Positions 1-6,499 of a stretch of DNA of 16,785 nucleotides are shown here, one piece after another. The stretch covers positions 1 through 16,785 of the forward strand of contig JANJUA010000439.1 in the NCBI GenBank assembly GCA_024710825.1. Reading direction: 5' to 3'. The stretch is from Solirubrobacteraceae bacterium. GTDB lineage: Bacteria; Actinomycetota; Thermoleophilia; Solirubrobacterales; Solirubrobacteraceae. The first letter of the stretch is position 1. Each line of letters starts with the position of its first letter. The notes under the pieces are model-generated. The model was not told where the DNA came from and ran no database searches. It saw only the letters and a program-made list of their open reading frames with translations. The position numbers and the translations under genes were made by a program.

Positions 1-1025
1 ACGCCGACGTACTCCGATGTCACCCAGTCGCCCAGGTCCGACCAGAAGTACGGCGGCTCGTCGTGCACGACGGAATCGCCGCACATGCCGGCGGCGACCG
101 TCCGGCCGTGCGCGGACGCGACCTCCCAGTGCTCGACCCGAGCCGGAGCGCCCCCGTGGGGCGGCGAGTCCCACTCGCACATGTCGCCGGCCGCCCACAG
201 CCCGTCGAAGCCCCTGACGCGCAGGCCCGCGTCGCAGGAGACGCCGCCGAGCGCCCCGATCGGCAGCCCCGCCGCCCTGGCGAGCATCACGTCGGGCACG
301 GCGCCCGCGGCGACCACGACCATCGACGCCGGCAGCTCGGCGCCGGATTCCGTCCGCACCGCCCGCACGCGCTCCTCGTCGTCTCCCACGAACGCCGCCA
401 GGGAGTCGCCGGCCACGAAGCGCACGCCATGCCCCTCCATCAGCCGCTGGAACCACGCGCCCGCGCGCGCCCCGTAGGCGCGCTCCAGCGGCACGTCCTC
501 GAGCATGAGCACCGTCACCCGCTTGCCCATCGCGGTCAGCGAAGCCGCCAGCTCCGTCCCGAGGTACGAGCCGCCCACCACGACGACCTCCTCTCCCCAC
601 CCCGCCGAGGCGTCCTCGCGGATCGCGTCGGCGTTGCCGAGCGCGCGCAGGTAGTGGATCCCGTCGAGCTGGGCGCCCTCGACGGGCAGCCGGCGCACGT
701 TCGCGCCCGTGGCGATCAGCGCGCGCGAGAAGGACACCTCCTCCTTCGTCGACAACCGCGCCACCCGCGCGTCCGCGTCCAGCTTGAGCACGCTGGTCCG
801 GGTCAGCACCTCGACGTCGTCGGGCATCGCCAGGTACGTGCTCTCGCGCTCCCGGTCGCCGCGCAGGTAGTCCTTCGAGCACGGCGGCCGATCGTACGGC
901 GGGTCCAGCTCGCGGCCCACCAGGAGCACCGAGCCGGGGAAGCCCCGGGCGCGCAGCTCGACCGCGCAGGCGTGTGACGCGGCGCCGCCGCCCACGAGCA
1001 GCGCGTCGACGGTCCGGTCAGCCAA
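1..1025 (-). CDS. FAD-dependent ferredoxin/rubredoxin reductase-type oxidoreductase (3' end outside window)
   Basis: Pyridine-nucleotide-disulphide oxidoreductase of the ferredoxin-reductase group (BphA4/rubredoxin reductase/AIF-like), expected to pass electrons from NAD(P)H through FAD to a small redox protein in the cytoplasm. The 341 visible residues show an N-terminal FAD-binding GGGAAS (12-17), the YDRPPCSKDYLRG segment typical of this group (44-56, with Cys where Leu is usual), a second NAD(P)-binding GGSYLG (151-156), AAGD (278-281) and the VEHWEVA...PYFWSD stretch (297-330) that opens the reductase C-terminal domain. The window edge removes the rest. I chose the TTG at 1025 because GAGGA lies 5 nt upstream and because later starts would destroy the first Rossmann motif. 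It overlaps the upstream RCK gene by 8 bp, so it is probably co-transcribed with the transport genes. The redox partner and physiological role cannot be read from here. Confidence 0.85.
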   Translation of the reverse strand, partial: MADRTVDALLVGGGAASHACAVELRARGFPGSVLLVGRELDPPYDRPPCSKDYLRGDRERESTYLAMPDDVEVLTRTSVLKLDADARVARLSTKEEVSFSRALIATGANVRRLPVEGAQLDGIHYLRALGNADAIREDASAGWGEEVVVVGGSYLGTELAASLTAMGKRVTVLMLEDVPLERAYGARAGAWFQRLMEGHGVRFVAGDSLAAFVGDDEERVRAVRTESGAELPASMVVVAAGAVPDVMLARAAGLPIGALGGVSCDAGLRVRGFDGLWAAGDMCEWDSPPHGGAPARVEHWEVASAHGRTVAAGMCGDSVVHDEPPYFWSDLGDWVTSEYVG

Positions 1026-1686
1026 ACCCGTCCTCGGTGAACTGCGGCGTGATGAGCTCCTCGAGACCGGGATCGAGCACGAGCAGCACCTCGTCGCCGC
1101 CCTCGACGACCGTGTCCGCCTTCGGCACGAAGCCCTCCCCTCCGCGGAGCACCGAGATGATGAGCGACCCCTCGGGAAGCCGGATGTCCTGCACCCGCAT
1201 GCCCGCGGCGGCCGAGCCCTCCGCGACCTCGAGCTCGATGATCTCCAGCTTCTCCTCCTCGAGCGCCAGCAGGTGCACCAGCCCGTAGCGCGGGACCTCG
1301 TGCTCGATCAGGCGCAGGATCAGATCCGTGGCGCTCACCGCCGGCTGGATGCCGAGCAGCTTGAAGTGCTGGAGGTTGCGCGGGTTGTTGACCCGGGCGA
1401 TGATCCGGTCGACCAGGTACTTCTCCTTGGCGACCTGGCAGACGAGCATGTTGTCCTCGTCGTCGCCGGTCACCGCGATGACGAGGTCCGCTCGCGCGAT
1501 CCCCGCCCGCTCGAGGACCCACAGCTCCGTCGCGTCGCCGTACTGGACGGCGTGCTCGAGCTCCTGCTCGATCACGAGGTAGCGGCGGCGGTCCTCCTCG
1601 ATGAGCGTGACCTCCTCGCCCTTGTCCATCAGCTCGCGGGCGAGGTTCCAGCCCACCTTGCCGCCGCCGATCACGATGACGTACAT
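1018..1686 (-). CDS. TrkA-family RCK protein with RCK_N and RCK_C domains (CeoC-like)
   Basis: A 222-aa cytoplasmic potassium-transport regulator. Residues 1-120 form an RCK_N Rossmann domain: GGGKVG (7-12), an acidic IEED ending the second strand (29-32), GDATE (50-54) and the AVTGDDEDN segment (71-79). Residues about 145-213 match an RCK_C (TrkA_C) domain, the module that in other RCK proteins binds ligands such as cyclic di-AMP. RCK subunits gate or control K+ channels and transporters in response to NAD(H), ATP or other ligands. Its ATG shares one base with the stop of the upstream RCK gene (TGATG), giving translational coupling. The order (two RCK genes beside an APC-type permease) resembles mycobacterial ceoB-ceoC. 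A longer frame upstream of this ATG only shadows the neighbouring gene. The substrate of the partner transporter is inferred. Confidence 0.88.
   Translation of the reverse strand: MYVIVIGGGKVGWNLARELMDKGEEVTLIEEDRRRYLVIEQELEHAVQYGDATELWVLERAGIARADLVIAVTGDDEDNMLVCQVAKEKYLVDRIIARVNNPRNLQHFKLLGIQPAVSATDLILRLIEHEVPRYGLVHLLALEEEKLEIIELEVAEGSAAAGMRVQDIRLPEGSLIISVLRGGEGFVPKADTVVEGGDEVLLVLDPGLEELITPQFTEDGFG
1031..1035 (-). promoter_or_regulatory. Ribosome binding site for the flavoprotein TTG start
   Basis: GAGGA on the minus strand, 5 nt upstream of the TTG at 1025 and inside the 3' end of the preceding RCK gene. It is the main evidence for the non-ATG start. Confidence 0.6.
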
Positions 1687-2108
1687 CAGCGGATCTCCAG
1701 CGCCTGCCGGAACATCTGGATCGCGTGCGCCGTCGGGGAGATCGTCTCGAGCCCCTGCTCCGCGTACCACGCGGCCCGGTACGGGTCCATGACGCGCACG
1801 ATGACGCGCCCGACCTCGAAGCGCTTCGCCGCGATCTGCGCGATCACGAGGTTCGTGTTGTCGCCATGGGTCGCGGCGATGAAGGCGTCCGCCTCCTCGA
1901 TGCCCGCCTCGATCAGCGCGTCGATCTCCAGCGCGGTCCCGACGGTGAAGCGGCCGCCGCGGTCCTCCCACGTCCCGTCGCCGCCGACGTCGAGGCGCTC
2001 GTGCGAGAGCGGGTCCTCGTCGAGGACCGAGACCTCGTGCCCGGCGGCCACCGCGACCTTCGCCACCTCCGACCCCACACGGCCTGCACCGACGATCAGA
2101 ATGAACAC
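1686..2108 (-). CDS. RCK_N-only TrkA-type protein, no RCK_C (CeoB-like)
   Basis: A 140-aa RCK_N Rossmann protein with GAGRVG (7-12), an acidic LDEDP ending the second strand, GTALEID, and an AATHGDNTN segment that parallels AVTGDDEDN in the neighbour. It stops soon after the last Rossmann element, so the RCK_C domain found in typical proteins of about 220 aa is absent. Together with the full-length RCK protein encoded downstream it may form an asymmetric regulatory assembly (inference). The start is GTG at 2108, 22 nt after the stop of the APC-Usp gene, and no clear Shine-Dalgarno sequence precedes it. The ATTCTGATC-type N-terminal coding sequence (MFILIV) fits a first beta strand, which supports this start. 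Confidence 0.85.
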   Translation of the reverse strand: MFILIVGAGRVGSEVAKVAVAAGHEVSVLDEDPLSHERLDVGGDGTWEDRGGRFTVGTALEIDALIEAGIEEADAFIAATHGDNTNLVIAQIAAKRFEVGRVIVRVMDPYRAAWYAEQGLETISPTAHAIQMFRQALEIR

Positions 2109-2130
2109 GAGCGGGAAGCTAGCGGATCGC

Positions 2131-4050
2131 CTACTCGGGCTCGTTCGCCGGCGGGGCGGTCAGGATCACCGGGCAGGCGGCCTTCGTCACGACGTACTTC
2201 GTGACGTCGCCGAGGAAGTTGTCGCGCGGCCCGGCGCGCCCGCCGAGCAGCGCCCCGCCGCGGATGCGGGACGGCTCCTCGGCGGCCATGACGATCGCCT
2301 CCACCCCTCGCCGGCGCGCCTCCTCGACGATCGCCTGGCCGGCCCGCCGCGCCCGCACCGTGGCCGTGGCCACCTCGACGCCCTCGTACTCCTCGCCCAC
2401 CGCCTTCGCGCGCGCCAGCGCCGCCCGCGCGCGCTTGAGCTGCTCGTCGGGCAGCCGCGCGTCGATCGGGAGGGCCATCGGGACCTCGAACACCCACAGC
2501 GCCTCGATCGTCGGCCCCTCCCCCGTAGCCTCGTCGACGACCTCCTCGGAGGCCAGGCGCCCGGCCGTCTGCACGATGTCGTCGTCCAGGGCGGCGCCGA
2601 AGATCGGCACGAGGATCGAGCCGTAGGCGGTGGTAAGCCGCGTGTCGGCCCGCAGCGCGGCGGCGGGGACCGTCACCCGCCTGAGCACGGGCTTGCCCTC
2701 GGTGGTGCGGTAGACGAGGTACAGGGCGATGCCGACGAGCATCCACCCCGCCCCGACGTAGCGCGCCGAGTCGTGGAAGACCAGCACGCTGACGAACAGC
2801 GCGGCCGAGATGACCGCCCCCAGCGCAGCGGGCACGGGAAGCCGACCCACCGAGAGCGGCATCCGGTACGGCCGTCGCCGGTCCGGCTCGGAGAAGCGCA
2901 GCTTCACGACCGACAGGTGGGCGATGGTGAACGCGAGGGTCGCCCCGAAGGCGTAGATGCCGATCAGCGTCGCCACGTCCGCGGGGATGACGAGCGCGCA
3001 GGCGAGCACGGCGGAGATCCCGATGACGACGTATGGGGTCGAGCGCGTCGGGTGCAGGCGGCCGACCACGCTCGGGATCTGACGGTTCGTCCCGAGCTGA
3101 TATGCGAGCCGCGACAGCCCGAGCATCGCCGCCTCCGCCGCCGCGATCAGCGTGATCGTCGCGACGACCGCCACGACGTAGCGCATGGTGTCCGCCAGCC
3201 AGGCCGGTTCGAGCTGCCCGATCACGCCGAGCACGGGCGCGTCGAGGAAGCGGTCGGCGAGCAGCGTCTGGCCGTCGGTGACCGGCAGGGCGCTGACCGC
3301 CACCAGCGCGATCCCGAAGTACACGAGCGTCACGGTCGCGCTCGCGCTGCCGACGAGCCGCTTGAGCCCGGCGCGGCCCACGCCCACCTCGCCCGCCAGC
3401 CCGGAGGCCGACTCGAGGCTCGTGAACGCGACGGTGGCGATCGTCAGCGCGAAGACCAGCTCGTCCCAGCGCGGCGCCGTGCCCAGGTCGATCTGGCGCG
3501 TGACGAGCTCCGCGTCGAAGAACAGCGCGAGGCCGAGGCCGATGAGCAGGAGCTGGATCGCGATGTCCGCGACGACGAGGACGAGCACCCGGTGCGACCG
3601 CCGCAGGGAGAAGCCGCGAACGCTGCGCACGGCGACCCAGCCCACGATCGCCATCGCCACGACCACCTCGAGCAAGCCGTCCGCGAGCGGCCGCCAGAAC
3701 GCCTGCAGGTAGTTCGTGGCCGACAACGCGCAGATCGCGATGAGGATCACGTAGTCGAGCAGCACGGCCCAGCCGGCGACGAAGCTCGTCAGCTCGTCGA
3801 AGGCGTAGCGCGCGAACACCGTCGCACCGCCGCGGTCCTGGTGCAGCGAGGCGCCCTCGACGTACGTCATCGCGGTGAGCACGAAGTACAGGCCGGCCGC
3901 GAGGAAGACGAACGGCGTCATGCCGAGCGCGTGCAGGGCGACGACGCCGAGCGAGAAGTAGATCGCGCTGGCGATCGGCGTGTAGATGATCGCGAACAGC
4001 CTTGGGGAACCCAGCGAGCGCTCGACGATCCGCCGCTCGCCCTCGCGCAT
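2131..4050 (-). CDS. APC-superfamily transporter with C-terminal UspA domain, second copy
   Basis: A 639-aa inner-membrane protein. Residues up to about 450 carry roughly twelve hydrophobic segments of APC type; from about 476 (YGSILVPIF) to 630 there is a cytoplasmic universal-stress domain. It is a diverged paralogue of the upstream 637-aa transporter: both keep the TM1 pattern IYx(S/A)LG, a Tyr at the equivalent TM1 position, a TM6 Thr-x-x-Glu and a loop RLHPxxxTP. Here the classical APC sequence after TM6 (AEE...IP) is lost. The ATG at 4050 is chosen over a GTG at 4074 because GGAGGA lies 7 nt upstream and because the ATG shares one base with the preceding stop (TGATG). Automatic annotation would probably say amino acid permease. 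The Usp fusion and RCK neighbours instead suggest a KimA/KUP-like cation transporter (inference). Confidence 0.87.
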   Translation of the reverse strand: MREGERRIVERSLGSPRLFAIIYTPIASAIYFSLGVVALHALGMTPFVFLAAGLYFVLTAMTYVEGASLHQDRGGATVFARYAFDELTSFVAGWAVLLDYVILIAICALSATNYLQAFWRPLADGLLEVVVAMAIVGWVAVRSVRGFSLRRSHRVLVLVVADIAIQLLLIGLGLALFFDAELVTRQIDLGTAPRWDELVFALTIATVAFTSLESASGLAGEVGVGRAGLKRLVGSASATVTLVYFGIALVAVSALPVTDGQTLLADRFLDAPVLGVIGQLEPAWLADTMRYVVAVVATITLIAAAEAAMLGLSRLAYQLGTNRQIPSVVGRLHPTRSTPYVVIGISAVLACALVIPADVATLIGIYAFGATLAFTIAHLSVVKLRFSEPDRRRPYRMPLSVGRLPVPAALGAVISAALFVSVLVFHDSARYVGAGWMLVGIALYLVYRTTEGKPVLRRVTVPAAALRADTRLTTAYGSILVPIFGAALDDDIVQTAGRLASEEVVDEATGEGPTIEALWVFEVPMALPIDARLPDEQLKRARAALARAKAVGEEYEGVEVATATVRARRAGQAIVEEARRRGVEAIVMAAEEPSRIRGGALLGGRAGPRDNFLGDVTKYVVTKAACPVILTAPPANEPE

Positions 4051-4223
4051 CAGCGGGTCCTCCGGGCGATCCACAGCCGCCCGACGCCCACGGCGACGAA
4101 CATGACGCCGAGCAGCACGCCGATCGCGACCGGCCCTCCGCCGGCGGTCAGGGTGCGGACGACGAGCGCGAATCCGAGGACGACGAGCGCGACGGACAGG
4201 ACGTTCGTGGCGGCGCCGTGCAT
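4050..4223 (-). CDS. 57-aa two-helix membrane protein between the two transporters
   Basis: Not recognised as a named family. The 57 residues hold two hydrophobic helices: about 8-23 (VLSVALVVLGFALVV) and 33-50 (AIGVLLGVMFVAVGVGRL). A short Gly-rich turn (TAGGG) lies between them and a basic end (WIARRTR) follows, predicting a helical hairpin with a positively charged cytoplasmic tail. The ATG follows the preceding transporter stop by 2 nt, with a purine-rich GAAGGG about 6 nt upstream, and the stop shares a base with the next ATG (TGATG). GC-rich third positions and coupling on both sides argue that it is real. A regulatory or stabilising subunit of one or both transporters is a reasonable guess; nothing in the sequence proves it. 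Confidence 0.72.
   Translation of the reverse strand: MHGAATNVLSVALVVLGFALVVRTLTAGGGPVAIGVLLGVMFVAVGVGRLWIARRTR
4058..4063 (-). promoter_or_regulatory. Strong ribosome binding site deciding the APC-Usp start
   Basis: GGAGGA on the minus strand, 7 nt before the ATG at 4050. It lies downstream of the competing GTG at 4074 and so favours the shorter protein. Confidence 0.7.
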
Positions 4224-4225
4224 CG

Positions 4226-6139
4226 TCAGCCCTTCGCCGCCGCGGTGAGGAGATCCTCGTCGAGCCCGGCCGACCCGGGCGACGACGCGACGATCACGCG
4301 GCACGGCCGCTCCGAGAGGACCGTCTCCACGGTCCTGCTGAACAGCGTTCCGCCGCCTCGCGGCGTGAGCGCCATGACGATCGCCTGGGCCCGCATCGCC
4401 CGTGCCTCGGCGACGAACATCGAGCCGGCCTGGCCCGCCCGCACCTTGACCCAGTGGCCGGTGACACGGCGCCCACCCTGCAGGCGCGCCCGCTCGACGA
4501 GCTCCTGCGCGGCCATCTCCTGCTCGGGCAGCGACGCGCCGATCGGCGACGACTGCGGCACGACGATCGCCACGAGCACGTGGATGCCCCGCCGGCGCCG
4601 TGCGGCGAGCCGGATCGCCGTCCCCATCGCCGCCTGGCTGTAGGTCGGCGTGTCGAACGCGACGAGGATCGAGTCGTACTCCGCCTCGTGGTCGACGACC
4701 GGCTGCGGGATGGCGATCTTGCGGGTGCTCGTCAGGTCGAGCCCCTGGCGCCGGCGGTAGACCACGTAGACGACGATGCCGGTCGCCAGCCAGGCGGCGG
4801 CGACGATCGTCACGACCGGGTTGCGCACCGCCAGCACGGTCAGCGCGGCGAAGGTGACCAGGCCGCCGACGACGGCGAAGAGCGGCACGTCGTAGCCGCG
4901 GATCGTGACGTTGCCGGGGCCTCTGTAGGGCCGCTCGACGTCCTTGACCTTGCCGCGCAGGCGGATGAGCGCGACGTGCGCCACGGTGAAGGAGAGCATC
5001 GCCCCGAAGGCGTAGATGTTGCCCAGGAACACCGCCTCGCCGGGGACGACCATCAAGCAGGCGAGGGCGCCGAAGATCAGGATCCCCAGCCACGGCGTCC
5101 CGTAGCGCGGGTGCAGCCGGCGCAGGCGGTCGGGCACCTGGCGGTGGATGCCCATCGAGTACACGAGCCGCGAGACGCCGATGACGCCCGCGTTCGTCGC
5201 CACGATCAGGATGGTCGCGGCGAGGACGCCGACGTACAGCTCGGCGGGCGTCTGGAGGAAGCCGAGGTCCATGTTGGAGACGACGCCGAGGATCGGGTTG
5301 TCCGCGAACCCGCCGTCCTCGCCGGACTCACCCAGCAGGGTGAAGTGCTCGCCGTCGGCACCCTGCTGGACGGGCAGCGCGGACAGCGCCACGAACGGCA
5401 GGATCGAGTAGACCGCGAGCACGGCGACGACGACCCGCTTGATCGCGGCCGGGATGGTCTTGCGCTCGTCCTTGGCCTCCTCGGCCATGTTCGAGATCGT
5501 CTCGATGCCCGTGTAGGCGAGCATGCACAGCGGGATCGCCAGGAAGAAGTCGCCCCACGACGGAGCGACGCCGAGATCGACGTTCTCGACGAGCGTCTCG
5601 GGCGAGAGCACGAGGAAGACGCCGAGCGCCACGAGCAGGATCTGCGTGCAGAAGTCGATGACCGCGAGGGCCACGTTGACGCCCGAGGACTCCTTGACGC
5701 CGCGGACGTTGACGAGGCTGAGAACGACGATCACGCCGATGCCGAAGAGGACGTCGCCCGGCGCCCGGGCCAGGTCGTCCCAGAAGACGCCGCCCAGGTA
5801 GTGCGCGACGAAGAACGCCGACGTGGCGATCGTCGCCGTGTACGTCAGCAGAGAGCCCCAGGCGGCGAAGAAGGAGGCGAACTCGTTGAAGGCGCGGCGG
5901 GCGAACGAGCTGGAGCCGCCGGCCTCCGGGTACATCGCGGTCGCCTCGGCGTAGGTCGCGGCGGTGAGGATGAAGATGAAGCCGCTGACGAGGAAGACGA
6001 TCGGCGTGAGGCCGAGCGCCAGCGACGCCACGAGGCCGAGCGCGTAGTAGATCGACGACCCGACGTTGCCGTAGGCGGTGGCCGAGAGGGCGTTGACGCC
6101 CAGGACCCGCTGGAGCCCGTGGAGACGGCGTTCGGCCAT
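4226..6139 (-). CDS. APC-superfamily transporter with C-terminal UspA domain, KimA-like
   Basis: A 637-aa inner-membrane transporter. About twelve hydrophobic segments occupy residues 12-462 and a cytoplasmic UspA-type domain runs from about 488 (YDSILVAFDTPTYSQAA) to 620 (CRVIVASS). TM1 reads NALSATAYG (16-24) and TM6 reads AYTGIETISNMAEEAKDERK (208-227), the conserved APC signature. The UspA fusion, the length near 600-640 aa, and the Tyr23 and Thr210-x-x-Glu213 positions parallel the potassium/proton symporter KimA of Bacillus subtilis (comparison from memory). The Asp expected in TM1 is Asn16 here. Amino acid transport remains possible. The ATG at 6139 lies 14 nt after the stop of the 85-aa gene, without a Shine-Dalgarno sequence. 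A TAGCAT there overlaps that stop and could be a -10 element for a nearly leaderless transcript. Confidence 0.88.
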   Translation of the reverse strand: MAERRLHGLQRVLGVNALSATAYGNVGSSIYYALGLVASLALGLTPIVFLVSGFIFILTAATYAEATAMYPEAGGSSSFARRAFNEFASFFAAWGSLLTYTATIATSAFFVAHYLGGVFWDDLARAPGDVLFGIGVIVVLSLVNVRGVKESSGVNVALAVIDFCTQILLVALGVFLVLSPETLVENVDLGVAPSWGDFFLAIPLCMLAYTGIETISNMAEEAKDERKTIPAAIKRVVVAVLAVYSILPFVALSALPVQQGADGEHFTLLGESGEDGGFADNPILGVVSNMDLGFLQTPAELYVGVLAATILIVATNAGVIGVSRLVYSMGIHRQVPDRLRRLHPRYGTPWLGILIFGALACLMVVPGEAVFLGNIYAFGAMLSFTVAHVALIRLRGKVKDVERPYRGPGNVTIRGYDVPLFAVVGGLVTFAALTVLAVRNPVVTIVAAAWLATGIVVYVVYRRRQGLDLTSTRKIAIPQPVVDHEAEYDSILVAFDTPTYSQAAMGTAIRLAARRRRGIHVLVAIVVPQSSPIGASLPEQEMAAQELVERARLQGGRRVTGHWVKVRAGQAGSMFVAEARAMRAQAIVMALTPRGGGTLFSRTVETVLSERPCRVIVASSPGSAGLDEDLLTAAAKG

Positions 6140-6153
6140 GGCGGCGGGTGATG

Positions 6154-6411
6154 CTAGCCGCGGGTGCGGCGAGCTCGCTCGAGCGTGTCCACCTGCTCCT
6201 GCTTGCGCATGATGACGTGCTCCCGGCGGTGCTCGAGCGCCTGCATCTCGAGCTCCACGAGACAGGCGTCGTCGAGCGCGCGCCCGACCACACCGGAGAG
6301 CAGGTCTGCGCGCGTCGCGTACGCGAAGCCGACGAGCGACCCGGCCGCCAGCGCGTAGGCGTCGGCGGAGCGCAGCTGGAGCGGGAGGGCGTCCATCGGT
6401 TCCCTGGCCAT
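6154..6411 (-). CDS. Hypothetical 85-aa protein
   Basis: Not recognised. A small soluble protein: an N-terminal hydrophobic or amphipathic stretch (ADAYALAAGSLVGFAYA, about 16-32), then a long charged helical region rich in Glu, Gln and Arg (QALEHRREH, MRKQEQVDTLERARR) that could form a coiled coil. Third codon positions are almost all G or C, like its neighbours, so I think it is translated. Two starts compete: ATG at 6411, and ATG at 6396, which has AGGGAA about 4 nt upstream. The 6411 start is given. The 14-nt gap to the transporter gene suggests co-expression with it. Confidence 0.6.
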   Translation of the reverse strand: MAREPMDALPLQLRSADAYALAAGSLVGFAYATRADLLSGVVGRALDDACLVELEMQALEHRREHVIMRKQEQVDTLERARRTRG

Positions 6412-6453
6412 CCCGGATGGCTACCCGGGACCGCGGGTCGGCGGACGGACGGC

Positions 6454-6476
6454 CGCGCGCGTTTGCCCCGCGCGCG
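6454..6476 (-). terminator. Candidate stem-loop after the Ig-repeat surface protein gene
   Basis: An 8-bp CGCGCGCG stem (6454-6461 with 6469-6476) around a 7-nt TTTGCCC loop, starting about 24 nt beyond the stop at 6500. There is no U-tract, which is common for actinobacterial terminators but makes the call weak. The rest of 6412-6499 shows only a short ACCCG/CGGGT dyad near 6423-6438 and no gene. Confidence 0.35.
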
Positions 6477-6499
6477 CCGCTCGACTCGGCCGGGGCGGG

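Noticed and set aside
4050..4074. GTG at 4074 as start of the second APC-Usp transporter
   Set aside because: The GGAGGA at 4058-4063 lies downstream of that GTG and is correctly spaced for the ATG at 4050, which is also coupled to the preceding stop.
1273..4248. 991-codon open frame on the plus strand
   Set aside because: Antisense shadow of the RCK and APC-Usp genes. Composition (Arg, Asp, His, Gly rich, without domains) is typical of the reverse frame of GC-rich coding DNA, and the opposite strand encodes recognisable families throughout.
4454..6151. 565-codon plus-strand frame, and the 739-codon minus-strand frame at 5328-7547
   Set aside because: Both are out-of-frame shadows of the KimA-like transporter and the Ig-repeat protein, with Arg/Asp/Gly-rich low-complexity translations.
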